DNA from: Azadirachta indica
Lineage: Eukaryota; Streptophyta; Magnoliopsida; Sapindales; Meliaceae
DNA: 64,000 nt
NCBI GenBank assembly: GCA_022749755.1
Contig: CM040448.1
Coordinates: 14,134,481-14,198,480, forward strand
Direction: 5' to 3'
A model generated the notes under the pieces. That model saw only the letters and a list, made by a program, of their open reading frames with translations, did not search any database and was not told the DNA's origin. Shown in pieces: positions 50,488 to 62,944 of the stretch (the stretch's first letter is position 1; each line of letters starts with the position of its first letter). Made by a program: the position numbers and the translations under genes.

Positions 50488-51878
50488 CTAAAATTTTGTA
50501 GGCAAAGAGCGCTTCCCAAAATTTATAACACAATTGAACCTCTGCTAGAGAGAAAGGGAGAGTGTGAAGAACTGGAAAGAGAATGATGATTATTATTATT
50601 ATATTATTATAATTTTAGTAATTTAGGGCTTATAGTTCGTACCACTGAAGAGGAAACTTCACCGTTTTAACAATTGAGGCTCTGAAGAAGAAGGCCTATG
50701 ATTTCCGTCTACCTGGGTCTCTGAGAAATGCCTTTTATATTTTGGGTTTTATTTTATAGTTTTTGTTTATTATATACCAAATAAATTATTTGTAATTAAA
50801 ATATAACTAACTATATATGAAAATTAAAATTAAAAAGTTTCCATTTATTAATTATGCTGATTCAGCCACTCAAACCAAATGTATTATACATATTTTGTTA
50901 TCTTTTATTTATTTATTTTTAAAAAAATTTCAATTTATTTAAATTTATTGATTAAACGGATCATATTTTAGTTTTTATATATTTTAATATTTTTATTTTA
51001 TATTTTTAGATGTTTTATTGGTACAATCAGGAAAATGTCAGAATTTTTAAGACAGTAGGCTTAACGTTGAGTGAAAATAATTATGATTTAAAATGTAAAA
51101 TTATACAATCGTTGTATTTTCAAATTTTCTGATACAGTCCTCAAGTTTTTTAATTTTATGTTTCTTACGAAAACAACATATAACACATAATGAGAAAATT
51201 TGATAAAAACTGAATCAGAAAAGGTATATCACATTCTTACAAGTTCAAATAAAACTTCTAAACCAACAACAAATGAAAAGAGAAGACAGGAAAATCAACC
51301 CATTTAAACAAAATAAAAAAAAAAAAGAAAAGACTCTGCAGTATGTAATATCTGCTTTATGAGGTTCCAATGAATTAATAAATAAAACAATACAAGAACT
51401 TCGAAAATAATAGGTCATCTTCAAAGCTTGGAATTGCCATTCCAATGCTTACCAATCTTTCAATCAAAATTTTCCAAAATTTTCCACTCCTTGCCATTAT
51501 TCTCGGCATCAAACTACATCTTTAAAGGCAGTAATCACAGACTTCGGCTTGATATCTTTTGGACAGTATGAACTGTGAAGAAAAGAACTGCAGAGCGAAA
51601 GGCAGGATGTAGGAAAACCGCATTTCTTGCTTGAAATGCAGAGGCCGGATGCAATCTTCTTTCTTCAGATAGGTAGCTCGCCTACATGTAAAAAGATGCA
51701 ATATGATGTAGCCAAGAGGGGCATTTTTCCAGTTCTAACCACCATTTCTGGTACTGTGACCAAACTGATTCCATCCTGTGATATAGATGCACAGGATCAT
51801 AACTGCTATTTACAATGATGTACTGTGTGCAATTTCCTGTTTTACTTCGTTTTGATGCATAGCGTGCATATTCCCATT
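50488..51878. other. Spacer between TPR gene and cyclin T, including the cyclin-T leader exon
   Basis: The left end (about 50488-50580) fits the cyclin-T non-coding first exon: in the minus sense AGAG is followed by GTAAATTTCG, a good donor. The middle (50750-51200) is AT-rich. The right part should hold the TPR gene's 3' UTR. No further gene recognised. Confidence 0.5.
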
Positions 51879-53531
51879 TCATTTCACTGGTCTTACACCA
51901 ACAGTTCTCACACGGAATCGATATTGAGGCTGAGAATCTTCATCATCATCATCCTCATCATCATCTTCACTAGAGTCATCTTCGACTCTGTCCCATCTTG
52001 CATAGTCTAGAGCCGAATGTCCCTTTGGTTTTGGGATTGCTTGCCATCCTTTGGAATCTGGTACAGTTGATTTCTTGGTGCTGTATTCTAGAGGAATTGA
52101 TTCATTTGTATTAATTCTTTTAGGCTCGGTTTCCTGTTCTATTCCTTGTTCAGAAGACTCCTTCATGCCTGGTGTTTTGGGTATTTTAACTACTGGGTCA
52201 CTTTTGTTATCATTTCGTACAACTGAAACAACTGCATCTTCTTTTTCCTCTTCTTCCTTGATTGTACATGACTTGGCTTCGTTTATCTCTTCTTCTTCTT
52301 CTTCTTCTTCTTCCTCTTCGAACTCAGCTTCAGATTCTGGTATTGGAGCAAGTGACTTTCCTTGAGCAAAAAAAAGGTATCAAATAGTCACCAACAAGCA
52401 GAAGCTTATAAAATGGGGAAAGAGAAGTTCCCAATTTCCACTTCTATTTGCAGTTTCCGTATTGCTTTTCTATGATATGTGTTGAAGTGTGAGTAAAACA
52501 TAAAGGAAATACAAGGCTCTACCAATTGAGTCTTCAAACGGGCTTGAAGGTTTTGATAAACTTCTGAAGACGGATTCAACTCAATAAGCCTATTGACATC
52601 AAAGAGTGCTGACTGATACTCCTTTAAAGTGACTAATGTCTGTGCCCGCAACATCAATGCTCCTGTGTGCTGGTGATCAAGCTCAAGCACTGAGGTACAC
52701 TCTGCTGCTGCCTGAGATGAGAGCAAAGATGTCAATTTAACAGTTTCCAGAAAGGGATGAAAAAAAACCACCTGGTAATGTTTAAACTGCATTTACATTG
52801 ATGATAAGCAGCCACACATTTCCTAACTCTGCAAATACAACCACAAATAAGAATGCACTCAACCAGCTTCAGGTGTAGAAAAACCATACTTATCCTTCTT
52901 ATTAGTGAAATACTAAAATCATAATATACGAAGCTACTGTTCGACCAATATTACAATGGGCGTTTTGCATTTTCTTGCTAAACTGCAACGAGGCAAAGTG
53001 TTCACTAGATAAACCCACATGGTACAAATTGGTGTACTCTTTGCTTATCGCATTTACTTCTTCCTCTGTATAAACAACTTTATCAAATTCTATATTAATT
53101 CATACATTTGTCAATATTCAGTACCAATCTTTTTTTGAATTTATCTTCAAGTTTTCAAGATAATTATTTCATTAATTGAATTTCTAGCTCAAGTTAAAAG
53201 CTTTTCCCTTCTAAATTTTTCAAAAAAGTGACAGCTGAAAATCCAAACTAAAAGATAAATAAATGATTTATACATCTTCAAATTCAGCATCTAAAAAGCC
53301 GCATATAATTATTAAAAAAAGAAAAAGAAAAAAGACAAGAAGTTGAAAAGGAACCTTCTTGAAGTCGTGGAGTTTCAGATAACAAGCAGCTCTGTTACTA
53401 TGCAAAGCGATCTTCTGCGGTTTGGTTTTGGCCACCGAAAGCGCCTCCGTGTAAAACCCTAACGCCTCCTCGTAACTTCCATCTCTGTACATCTGGTGGG
53501 CCCTCTCTATCTTGTTCGCCGGCGACGCCAT
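51879..53531 (-). CDS. Tetratricopeptide-repeat protein with acidic C-terminus
   Basis: Three exons: 53355-53531, 52523-52711 and 51879-52355, giving 843 nt and 280 residues. The N-terminal ~120 residues hold about three TPR motifs (for example AHQMYRDGSYEEALGFYTEA, LHSNRAACYLKLHDFKK, MLRAQTLVTLKEYQSALFDV), a helical scaffold that usually binds short peptide tails such as those of Hsp70/Hsp90. Next comes a Glu-rich tract encoded by a (GAA)n-type run near 52289-52320. The C-terminus has a conserved-looking block, GHSALDYARWDRVEDDSSED, then a run of Asp/Glu and a basic end (YRFRVRTVGVRPVK). No J domain, CS domain, membrane anchor or enzyme motif is seen. It resembles small plant TPR proteins of unknown role; co-chaperone function is inference. 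Confidence 0.9.
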
Positions 53532-55152
53532 CCCAATAAACGACTGTGACTATTATTATGGAGCACCGATCAATCTGGACCGTCCGTCCAAATTCAAAAT
53601 CTGAATCCTAATATATGCATTATTTAGAGAGAGAAAAGAGAGTGACGATTAGGACAAGAAGAAGAAGTTTCCTTTTCCCATCTGGGTGTTATGCTACGTT
53701 TGCTTCGGTAATTTATAGTGTCATTATTACGTAATTATTTTTTAAGTCTGAAAATCTGGAGAGTTGTGCATGCCAGGTGGCATCATATGGTTCGATCCCT
53801 CCACTTAATTTTTATCTTTTAAGTCTCAAAATCTAAAGAATTGGCATGCCAGCTGGCATCATATGGTTCGATCCCACCACCTAATTTTTATTTGATTTCG
53901 TGAACCCGGTCACACCATATGCAACGCTAGTCTATACACGAGAAGAATGCCTGTCTATTTATTTATTTATTTTTATCAATATTCAGTTATCCTTTATAAT
54001 TTTTTTAATATTTCGTCACTTTTTAACTCTTAATTTTTTTTATTTAATTAATTTATATTTTAATTATAAAATAATAAAATAAAAATATTTAAATTATTAA
54101 AAAATAAAATTAAAACTTAAAAAAGATAAAATATTAAAAATCTAAAGAGTTGTGTATGTCAAATAGCATCATATGATTCGATCCCGCCATCTAATTTTTC
54201 CTTAATTTCGTGATTCTGTCCACACTATATGCGACGCTAGTCTATACGAGGAGAGAATGCCCATTGCTCTATAATTTTTTTTATCTCTTATATTTTTATC
54301 TAATATTTCATTATTTTTTAACTCTTTTTTTTTAATTTTCTTTTTTAATTCAATTAAATCATATTTCAATTATAAAATAACAAAATTAAAAATATCTAAA
54401 TTTTTAAAAAATAAAATCTAAATTTAGGAAATGATAAAATATTAAAAAAAAAAAATATAAAAAATAATATAATATTAATTTAAAAATTAAAAAAAATCAG
54501 ACATTTTCTCATATATATATATATATATTTTTTCTGTTATATAAGTTATTGTACTAATTGTTTTTTGTTATTCATTACAGAGAATTTTTTCTTTAATTAG
54601 AAGTAGTTAAAAATCAATCGTTATAATTTTTAACTTCTGGTTTTAATTTTTAAATTTGAGATATAAATTAAAAGAATATAACATAAGATTTAAAAAAATT
54701 TGACACGAAATTTAAAATTTACGACAAAAAAACTTGAAAATAAAACTGGAAAACTGTAATCCACCCAACAAGTAAATATTTTCTTATAAACATATAGACA
54801 CGAGCAAATACTTCGTTATTATTAGTTAATAAAATAAAAAAAATATACACGTGCTAGAAATTCTACAAAAATTAAATAATTTTCAAATTTAGAAAAATCA
54901 ATTTTCTAATTATGCCGATGAAATTAGAATGCAAGTAAGATGGGCTGATGGGAGCCCAAACTAGTGTTTGAACCCAATAATTTTATCTAAATAAATGGTT
55001 TATTAATCAATAAATGAAATGACAATCACAATTTAGCTTTAGCAGGCAGACTTAATTATACCGGGGTTAATATAATAAAATAAACCGTAATTTTTAGGAT
55101 TAAGTTTAAATCCTTAAACTATATCTATCCTTGTTGGAAATTAGCTTTACTC
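53532..55152. other. Repeat-containing spacer
   Basis: The left end is the TPR gene's 5' flank. Most of the remainder (53743-54450) is a tandem duplication described separately. The rest is AT-rich with a (TA)n run at about 54511-54530 and, at the right end, the 3' UTR of the acetylornithine aminotransferase gene. No gene seen. Confidence 0.6.
53743..54450 (+). repeat. Tandem ~310-bp repeat with a pol III B-box-like motif
   Basis: Three heads align: 53743-53818, 53819-53930 and 54131-54265. They share GCATCATATGGTTCGATCCC (GATTCGATCCC in the third), and the last two also share GCTAGTCTATAC followed by GAGAATGCC. The second and third copies each continue into a similar AT-rich tail, giving a ~312-bp period. 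The first is a short 76-bp duplicate of the head only. The conserved GGTTCGATCCC resembles the tRNA T-arm/B box, so a SINE-derived origin is possible, but I found no A box at the right distance. Confidence 0.75.
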
Positions 55153-58052
55153 CTAATTTGAATTGGCATCGAGTATCGGTAAAGCTTTGCATAGAATTTC
55201 AGCTGCATGATCAAGCTCCGGTTCTGTTATGATCAATGGAGGTACTAGTCTCACCACGTTACCTTTTCCGGCAGTGAGGATAAGGAGGCCAGATTCCCGG
55301 CATGCGTCAACCAGAGGCGAGGCAGGTACGTCCAGTTCAATTCCTACAATGAGCCCGAGTCCCCGGATTTCTTTCACATGTGAATTTCCACCCAGTTTCT
55401 GCTTTAGAGTTTCTTTGAAGTTCTGACCTTTCTTGGAGACACTGGCCAAGAAACTGGGTTTTGAGATTTTGTCCAGAACTGCAAGAGCAGCATTGCAGAC
55501 AAGGGGGCTGCCAGCAAAAGTGCTTCCATGTTCGCCGTAGTTCATGGCAGAAGCAACTGTTTCAGTTACTAGTACAGCACCAATAGGTAGGCCTCCGGCA
55601 AGAGGTTTGGCAAGAGTCATTATATCTGGGAAGATACCGTAGTACTCATGTGCCCAAAGGTATCCAGTTCGGCCTAGGCCACACTGAACCTGAACCAGGA
55701 GAAAAGAATGCTCATTGGAAGTGCAACTTGAATCAATTATGCAGATAATTAGTTAATGGGAGAACGTCAGTTTCTAAATCTTCCAGATTTAGAGACAGCA
55801 CCTCAAAATCAATAGCTGGCTAGCAGCATTATTAAAAGTTATGCCAAAAGATGGGCAGATAAAATTTCTTCTAGATTCTGTCTATAACATAGTAGAATAA
55901 GGAAAAAGAAGATGAAATCAGTGATCTAAAAGTATATCTCCTAATACTGGTTATCGTGTCAATCATGTTCAACCTTACATATTTCTAATTTCAGAAGAAT
56001 AGGGCAGAAGGAAAACGTCCTGAACTTGTTCAACCAGTGGAAAATAATGGTAACTCACTAGCCTGGTCCAAAGAAGCAGTGGAACACTATGCAAATATAA
56101 GCTGAGTCTAATAGGAGAAAGTGTAGTGATTCAAGTTCATAAAACGGTTTAGTTTATACTTCAGATTATAAGTCGCCAATGTGGTCATGGAATCTAATTT
56201 TTGTCTTGGAAAGGAATGCAAAAGTGGGAGCAACATAAGAAATTGATCCTCAATTGCACAGTGTTGCCAAAGCAGCAGCCTACACATCTAGACATAAATA
56301 AAATACAAATCCATGGATACATATAAGTGAGTATTCATTTCAAATCCAAATGCTCCAGAAAAGGAAGAACAAATATCGCTAAGCATATTTCCAGCTGAAG
56401 GAATGATGATGAAATTTTAGGCATATCGAATAATATTTTATATGGATTGCTTTGCCTAAACGCAGAGTTTCCAAGTTAAAATGGTGAAAATTAAGGGTAT
56501 AGCAGATAAAGAGATTAGAGGAACTAAAACTAGCCATGGTTTACAAAGTAAAAGTCCAAAGTCTTATCATATTTTTCCCATTAAGATTTTATTCCGAAAA
56601 CTGCTGATCCTAAAACTGGTGACAGCTTGTATGTAAGTGAATAATCAATCAGCCACTTAACATAGATTTTGGAAAAAAACAAAGTACAATATTATGCTCT
56701 GAAAAAAAGGCATTGACCTCAAAATTTGCATACAGACAGCACAATTAAATATAACTATAAAGAGGCAAAGAAAGTTGATTACCTCATCAAAGACCAGGAG
56801 TGCCCCAGCTTCATCACAGGCACTACGTAAAAATTGTAAAAATTCTTTTGTTGAGCCATGGATGCCCCCTTCACCCTGGATGGGTTCCACAAAAACTGCT
56901 GCAGTTTTACCATGCTGAATTAGTTTTCTGGTAGCTTCTATATTTCCGTACTCCACAAAAGTGACTCCAGGCATAACAGGTTCAAAAGGTGATCTGTACT
57001 GTTCTTTGCTTGTCAGAGCAACAGCACCCATGGTCCTCCCATGAAAGCTATTGGTGAAAGCTATGAACTCTGTGGCCGGCTCTTTTGCCTCTGGATTTGA
57101 ATGTCTCTGATACTTTCTGGCGAATTTGATTGCTGCTTCATTGGCTTCCGTTCCGGAATTGGAGAAAAACACACGGTCAGCAAAAGAAGAAGCCACCAAA
57201 CACTTCGCCAGCTCTATCTACAAACAGAACAAAACCAATTTTCAGCTGTCAACTTACCAACAAACCAACCTTAAAAAAAAAAAAAAAAAATCCCGTCAAC
57301 TCAAGATACAACATCAGCAGTGATACAATAAAACGTGTAGATCTCATTTCTGCAGTTCGTACAATCACCAATTCTCATCAATATAATAATCTTTTCTAAC
57401 CATGAACTATGCATTATTTCTAAGTTTCCATTTTCACATTTCTACATGTTTGCAATGACATGAAAAATGCATGTTTTCCTTGAAGACTTCCATTATGAAT
57501 TAAAAACCACAAAAAAAAAAAAAAAATATCATTCAATCTTTTTATGAAATCCTCACAACGCCGGCACATTTGAAACAACCCAAAACACATAAAACATAAT
57601 AAAAGGAATCAAGAATAGCTATAAACCTGGGGAACATTGTAATACACATTGCTAGTGTGAGTCAAAACATTCGCTTGATCAACAACAGCTTTAATCCAGT
57701 CAGGATCACCATGACCTAGCGCATTCACCGCAATCCCCGAACTCATATCCAAATACTCTTTCCCTTCAACATCATACAATTTACAACCTTTGCCACTGGC
57801 CAGCACAACCGGCGCCCTTGCATAAACCCCCACCAGAAGCTTCTTCTCCGCCTCCATCAACTCCTCGCTCGTTCCTAAACCCGCGCTGCTAACATGCGCC
57901 TCCTTCGCTTCCGCCCTAAGACACGTCACTATCGTCGACTTCTTTCCGCCGTTGATTTTGACTAATTTTCCTTGACTCTCTAGATTAAACTGACGCCGGA
58001 CATTGCTGGATTGAGATAGAGAAATCTGAAATTGACTTTGAAGAGAGCTCAT
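55153..58052 (-). CDS. WIN1: Acetylornithine aminotransferase, plastid-targeted
   Basis: A PLP-dependent class-III aminotransferase converting N-acetylglutamate semialdehyde and glutamate to N2-acetylornithine in arginine biosynthesis. Three exons: 57627-58052, 56783-57217 and 55153-55689, giving 1398 nt and 465 residues. Residues 1-~45 (Ser-, Lys- and Arg-rich, almost no acid) fit a chloroplast transit peptide. The mature enzyme shows the substrate loop region ([16 protein letters not shown]), the phosphate-binding [17 protein letters not shown], the [15 protein letters not shown] block with the pyridine-contacting Asp near 286, and the Schiff-base Lys at about 315 ([13 protein letters not shown]). 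Length and motifs match Arabidopsis WIN1/At1g80600. A 5' UTR intron is likely (donor AAG|GTAAGT near 58252, acceptor near 58081). Introns 55690-56782 and 57218-57626 hold nothing notable. Confidence 0.97.
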
Positions 58053-59202
58053 TGTGTTTGGAATGTTTTCGCGTTTTTCTATAATTCAAGAATTAATTGC
58101 TCAGAGATATTCGCCTCATAAGAAAATGCAGGAAAAGAAAAGAAAATGACAATTTTTCTAAAATCGGTTAACCAGAACAAGGAAAAGTTCATGCTTTTCA
58201 GCTTGATTGAATTAAAATTTAAAATGAGAAATTGGAATGTAAAGAGTTACTTACCTTAAAAGTTTGTCTTTGCTGAAAGACTGGCTCCTATGCAGCTGTA
58301 GCAAAAGGAAAAGAAATATCCCAATTTTTCTATAATAAATCAATCAAAACAGCGAAGAGTTCTAGTTTTTCAGCTCGGGTTGAACTAAAAATTTGTAAAT
58401 TCAAAAAAAAAAAAGGAAAAGATGGGGAGTTTAACGATTTGTTTACCCGAAAAAATTGTGATTGAAGAATTTGATTGTGCCTTCCGCGTAGCGTTAAGTG
58501 GCGGCTGGCGATTCTGAAATGGACTAAAACTTTAACAAGTGGAAACACGTGTAAGAAAAAATACACAGAATAACGGGGTATTAACAATTTAGTCATTATA
58601 TTTTCTGAAACAACAAATCAGGACAATGTTTGATCAATTTTTACAAGTTAGTCTTCGGTGTATTATTATAAATTAAAACACAAAACTTTAATTTTTACAA
58701 TTTAGCCTGAAAATGTTTTGCATTAAGCAATGTTATTGCCATTTTGGAAATTACATCATAACACCCAAAACCCAATGATATAAATCAAAGAGAGACTCAA
58801 ATTTGCAAAACCCCATAGAGCAAACATTTTTTTTAGTTATTTAATATTATTGATTCCTTCGATAAGAGTAAGAGGTTTGTGTTTGAATCCGGCTTATATA
58901 TTGTAATTTAGATGAATTTAATATTCTAGATTGTTCTTTTAACTTTAATCTTGTAGCAACTAATTTACATTAATTGGCTTATACAACAAATTAATTAATA
59001 TTCAAGTTAGTAATTAGAATATGTTCTATAATTTGATAAAAATTATAAACTAATATAATTAAAAAAAAGGATGTAATTAGTATCAGTGTTTGATAATATA
59101 CATTAAAAAAATCCCACTTAAAAATTGAACAAAAAGGTAAAAATATAATAAACAATCATATTATCATCTACAAAATATGAATGCGAGACAGTCAAATGTA
59201 AC

Positions 59203-59237
<35 letters not shown>

Positions 59238-60134
59238 TTTTTCATGCATAAGAACAACTCGATAGCACAAAGCATACATAGGTTGATGCAAACAAAAACT
59301 GAAGCTGACAAATGTATATTACCTTTTAAATTGGATTCTCTGGGATAAGAAATTGCTTAAACTTAATGCAAATGGACAATAGTATACACGCCAATGTGGG
59401 TGTGTTTGCCAAATTTTTTTGTTCGTACCGGACTTGATAAATATTGAAAGTATAGGACCATACTTGACACAATTACCATCTGTAGTTTTTTTTTTTTTTT
59501 AAATAATTTTTTAAAATCTCTTGCACTTAACTCCTATTTTTGATTGGAAGTCTAGTCTGTACTTTCTTTTAAAAAAATTTTTAACCCCTATTGTTGATTT
59601 TATCACAAACCACCGTTTTGAATCACACCATTCGTTAAAATTATTAATAAAAAAATAATAATATATAATTAAATATAAAGAATAATTTTATATAATTGAT
59701 ATTTTACATTATCATAAAGACATTAAACATAGTATTGTATTAAAATTTTATTCAATGTGATTTATTACGTTTCAATCCAATCTAATACAGTCTAATATAA
59801 GATCTCAAATGCACTCTATACAGATAAAAATTCATTAGAAAAGAAGTAAGAATAAATTAAAGATATTAATATTAGATATAAGTTTAACAATATGAATATT
59901 AAAAGTAAGTCTTTAGTGGTATGAGATAAAATCTTTTTGTAGAAAAAAATTCACAGATTTGTTTCTCTGAATCAAGCAATATACATAACAAAGAAGATAT
60001 ATGAACAATAATAAAAGATTTAATTCATATATATAAGTAAGATAATTCTTAATTTTATTTCTCTCTTCAATTTATATAATTTGTTCCATAAAATATGAAA
60101 TTACACATTATACATTCATTAATTATTTAATATA
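58053..60134. other. Spacer with the aminotransferase leader exon
   Basis: About 58053-58550 contains the 5' UTR exons and intron of the aminotransferase gene. The rest is AT-rich with a (TA)n run at about 59205-59234 and a poly-T run near 59487-59500. No gene or clear transposon end found. Confidence 0.5.
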
Positions 60135-60704
60135 TCATGGTTGTTTATAAGCCAACAACCGATCAATTATTGTCATCGCAATCCCAGAAAGGTCTTCATA
60201 AGCCCTAATTTGGTAAAAAACTCCAGGTGGAACAATACCCAATTCATAAGGTTTTAAACCTGGTTCACAACTTCGAACATAATCATCGTCCAAAGCAACG
60301 ATCACATAATGATTTGCATTATCATAATCACCCTTCTTCAGATTAGCAGTTGCTGAAGACAAACGCTTCCTTGCTCGCGTATAACCTTTACGACAGTCTT
60401 CACAAACAGCAACAAATTTCTTGTCAGAAGAATACGCAGCAGCCAAATCCGAGACATTTTTTATCAGGATTCCGGCGTGGTTGCTGGTGCAGTTTATGAC
60501 GATGCTTGCAATATCTGTAGTTGCGTTGGCTTTTTCTCCTTCGGGGTCGGATTTTATGCACTGAATGCATAATGTTGGTGTTTCCGTGTCTCGACATTTT
60601 TGCTCGATCAGTTTTTCATCTGCTTGGACGAGATTGTGAGTGGGGAGGAGGAAGAAGAAGAGGAGAAGGCAATGGAAGAGATAAGCAAGAGAAATGTTAG
60701 CCAT
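60135..60704 (-). CDS. Plant invertase/pectin methylesterase inhibitor-like protein
   Basis: A single exon of 189 residues. Residues 1-28 are a clear secretion signal (a Leu/Phe-rich core ending in NLVQADE). The mature part has the family layout: a Cys pair in KCRDTETPTLC (37 and 46), then a helical bundle with further cysteines (VINC, CEDCRKGYTRA, YVRSCEPG). The CEDC-x-x-x-Y motif is the second signature of PMEI proteins. Such proteins sit in the apoplast and inhibit pectin methylesterases or vacuolar/cell-wall invertases by forming 1:1 complexes; which enzyme is targeted cannot be told by eye. A TATA box lies ~75 bp upstream. It has an extra Cys (49) beyond the canonical four-plus-one pattern. 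Confidence 0.9.
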   Translation of the reverse strand: MANISLAYLFHCLLLFFFLLPTHNLVQADEKLIEQKCRDTETPTLCIQCIKSDPEGEKANATTDIASIVINCTSNHAGILIKNVSDLAAAYSSDKKFVAVCEDCRKGYTRARKRLSSATANLKKGDYDNANHYVIVALDDDYVRSCEPGLKPYELGIVPPGVFYQIRAYEDLSGIAMTIIDRLLAYKQP

Positions 60705-60774
60705 GAATGGAATTTTGCATTGATTATTAAGATTATTGAATATTAATTAATTGTTTCTATTGGTCTCTCTCTAA

Positions 60775-60787
60775 TGTATATAAATAG
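60775..60787 (-). promoter_or_regulatory. TATA box of the PMEI-like gene
   Basis: In the minus sense the sequence CTATTTATATACAT lies about 72-83 nt upstream of the start codon at 60704, leaving room for a ~45-nt leader. Confidence 0.6.
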
Positions 60788-61862
60788 CATGTAACTAATG
60801 TGAAGTAATTGATTGAGTAACGCTTCAAAATCTAGTGTAAAATTGGACAAAAAGACAAAAAAAAAAAATTAAAAATAATCGTAGAGGGATTGAATTACAG
60901 CTAGGATTCAGTTAAGTGCTAACATCGCTATGCATTAATTTAATTTTTGTAAAATAATTGTTGAAATGTCAATGAAAAATTACAAAGAAAAGAAGTGCTT
61001 TTAAAGATCATTAATAAAGATGACACAATAATATTAGGTTTGCCAAATTGTATTGTAAGTAATAATATAATTTTCATGGATTGATAGTGAAATGGATAAC
61101 CGGTCATTTTATAATTAAATTGTAAAATTTATTATCTCATTGATAAAAGACATGTCACCATTTGAGATAAAACTTAGAATAATTATTTAAAATACCTCGT
61201 ATCCCGTCTTTTGATAATTAATTATGCTAGACTTGTGGCATATCTATGGCTGTCTTAAAAGGAAAATAATAAAATAACTTGTATTGATCATATACGAACT
61301 ATACTAGTAATGTGCTATAAGTTCTTTAAATTTAGAGTACGCAATCATGCTTTATATATATATATATATATATAGATATATATAATGCCTAGTTATATAG
61401 ACATAGCACTAAGAAAATCATGTTATTGTCAACCAACCAAATTAATTAGTTTCTCAAGCATGTAAATTAAAGGTAAACTAATTTCATTCTTATTAGCTAT
61501 TGTATAATTAAATTCCGAAAAGAGATTGAATAATTACATAAGATTGAAATTATTTTTACAAACTGCTAATAAAAGTAACAGATTTGAAGGAAAATTAATG
61601 TTGAATATCAATATATATATATATTGAATTAATTAAATTTAAATATTAATTATGTATAACATTTATAAAGAAACATGTTTTTTATTTTAAATTATAAACG
61701 AAACCCCTAAGTGCCAATTAGCACCTAGACGAGAGTGTTATATAATTATTGTCGAAGAAAAAAATCATAGTTGTATTAAACTTACATATATACTAACAAA
61801 TTAAAATCAATAGTGGAAATTAATTAGTTAGTTAATAACAGTAATTAAACCTAACAACAATG
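60788..61862. other. Spacer between PMEI-like and NAC genes
   Basis: AT-rich; (TA)n runs at about 61353-61384 and 61611-61624. It contains the upstream region of the PMEI-like gene and the 3' UTR of the NAC gene. No gene seen. Confidence 0.5.
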
Positions 61863-62867
61863 TCAACGTACAGTTCTTGAAAATTTAGGTCTTTTAACAA
61901 TGACATCTTGCAATTCATCTTGTGTTATCCCAACATTATAGTCCAAATTTTCTACTGTCGAATCTGAAAGAATTTTCTCTAAATCTTTTGAGGTATTCCA
62001 ATCACGTGTAGTATTCGACTGAACGTCCACAATGTTTACAGGCCTTTCAACTTGAACAACTGGCAATTGAAGTTCATTAACCTTATAATAATCATCTTCT
62101 AGGTCCTTTAAACTCAAGCAGAGATTGGAATGATCAAGCTCTTCAGAATACAACAATCCTTCACCATTAATTCCAATATTCACTTCCTCTGCAGACACCA
62201 CAATTTGAAACATCTCAGCAGTATTCAACACACTATCCGATAAATCAACTATAGACATAATATTTTCTTGAAACCTTCTCATTACATCATTGGAAGATCT
62301 AGAAGCCATTACTTTCTCTTCATCATCTTCCTTGATCTTCCCTTTCCTTTTTATTCGACAGAGAACGTAATCATCCCAACAATTATTATTCGTTTCCTTA
62401 TTCTCTAATAAGCAACCATCCAAGCGGTATTCGTGCATAATCCATCGAACCCCCTTGTCTTCATCACAACCTTTCTTCCACACAAACGTAAAATTTCTTC
62501 GGGAACCTATGTGCTTCCTTTGATGATCACAACCGAAGGAATAGATTTTGGTATCTTTCTGCGATCTCCATGTTCCACATTCTGTTACACGATCAAATCT
62601 TGAACCTTTCTCACTCTTCTTCTTCAGCTTTGTAAAGAAGTAGAGTGTACTTTCCCTTCTCTCTTCAAAATACTTTTTCCAAATTTTACTTTCACTATAA
62701 ATATTACAATCAATCACCCAGTCAGATGGAGGAAGATTACCAAAAACTTTTTTCAACAAATAATCAAGTATTATTTGTTGATCAGTAGGATCGAATATTA
62801 TTTTGCAACCTAAAGGTAATATAGCTTGCATGGGGCTCTGTTGACAATGAGCTTGAGATTGATACAT
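61863..62867 (-). CDS. Divergent intronless NAC-domain transcription factor
   Basis: The frame is open from 62915 (350 residues), but I place the start at Met17 (62867, MYQSQAHC, 334 residues). A good TATA box (62934-62944) lies only 19-29 nt above the first ATG, so transcription should begin at or below it. The NAC domain spans about residues 15-175 with degenerate subdomains: A, LPLGCKIIFDPTDQQIILDY (canonical LPPGFRFHPTDEEL); B, SESKIWKKYFEE; C, LYFFTKLKKKSEKGSRFDRV then TECGTW; D, FVWKKG...WIMHEYRLDG; E, DDYVLCRIKRKGK. The C-terminal half is acidic and Ser/Asp-rich with no membrane segment, consistent with an activation region. Typical NAC genes have introns inside the domain; this one has none, suggesting a retrogene-like or lineage-expanded NAC. 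DNA-binding ability is plausible but not certain. Confidence 0.88.
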   Translation of the reverse strand: MYQSQAHCQQSPMQAILPLGCKIIFDPTDQQIILDYLLKKVFGNLPPSDWVIDCNIYSESKIWKKYFEERRESTLYFFTKLKKKSEKGSRFDRVTECGTWRSQKDTKIYSFGCDHQRKHIGSRRNFTFVWKKGCDEDKGVRWIMHEYRLDGCLLENKETNNNCWDDYVLCRIKRKGKIKEDDEEKVMASRSSNDVMRRFQENIMSIVDLSDSVLNTAEMFQIVVSAEEVNIGINGEGLLYSEELDHSNLCLSLKDLEDDYYKVNELQLPVVQVERPVNIVDVQSNTTRDWNTSKDLEKILSDSTVENLDYNVGITQDELQDVIVKRPKFSRTVR

Positions 62868-62933
62868 GATCTCTTGAAGTTGAATTTGAAATAGTACTAT
62901 TGAATTGTTGAACAATATAGGTAGCTAGGACAT

Positions 62934-62944
62934 GTATTTATAGC
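62934..62944 (-). promoter_or_regulatory. TATA box of the NAC gene
   Basis: In the minus sense GGCTATAAATACATG. With a usual 25-35 bp spacing, transcription would start near 62900-62912, below the first in-frame ATG (62915) and above the Met17 codon (62867). This decides the start used here. Confidence 0.65.

Noticed and set aside
53755..53812. Possible tRNA gene at the GGTTCGATCCC motif
   Set aside because: No A box at the proper distance and no cloverleaf stems; treated only as a repeat motif.
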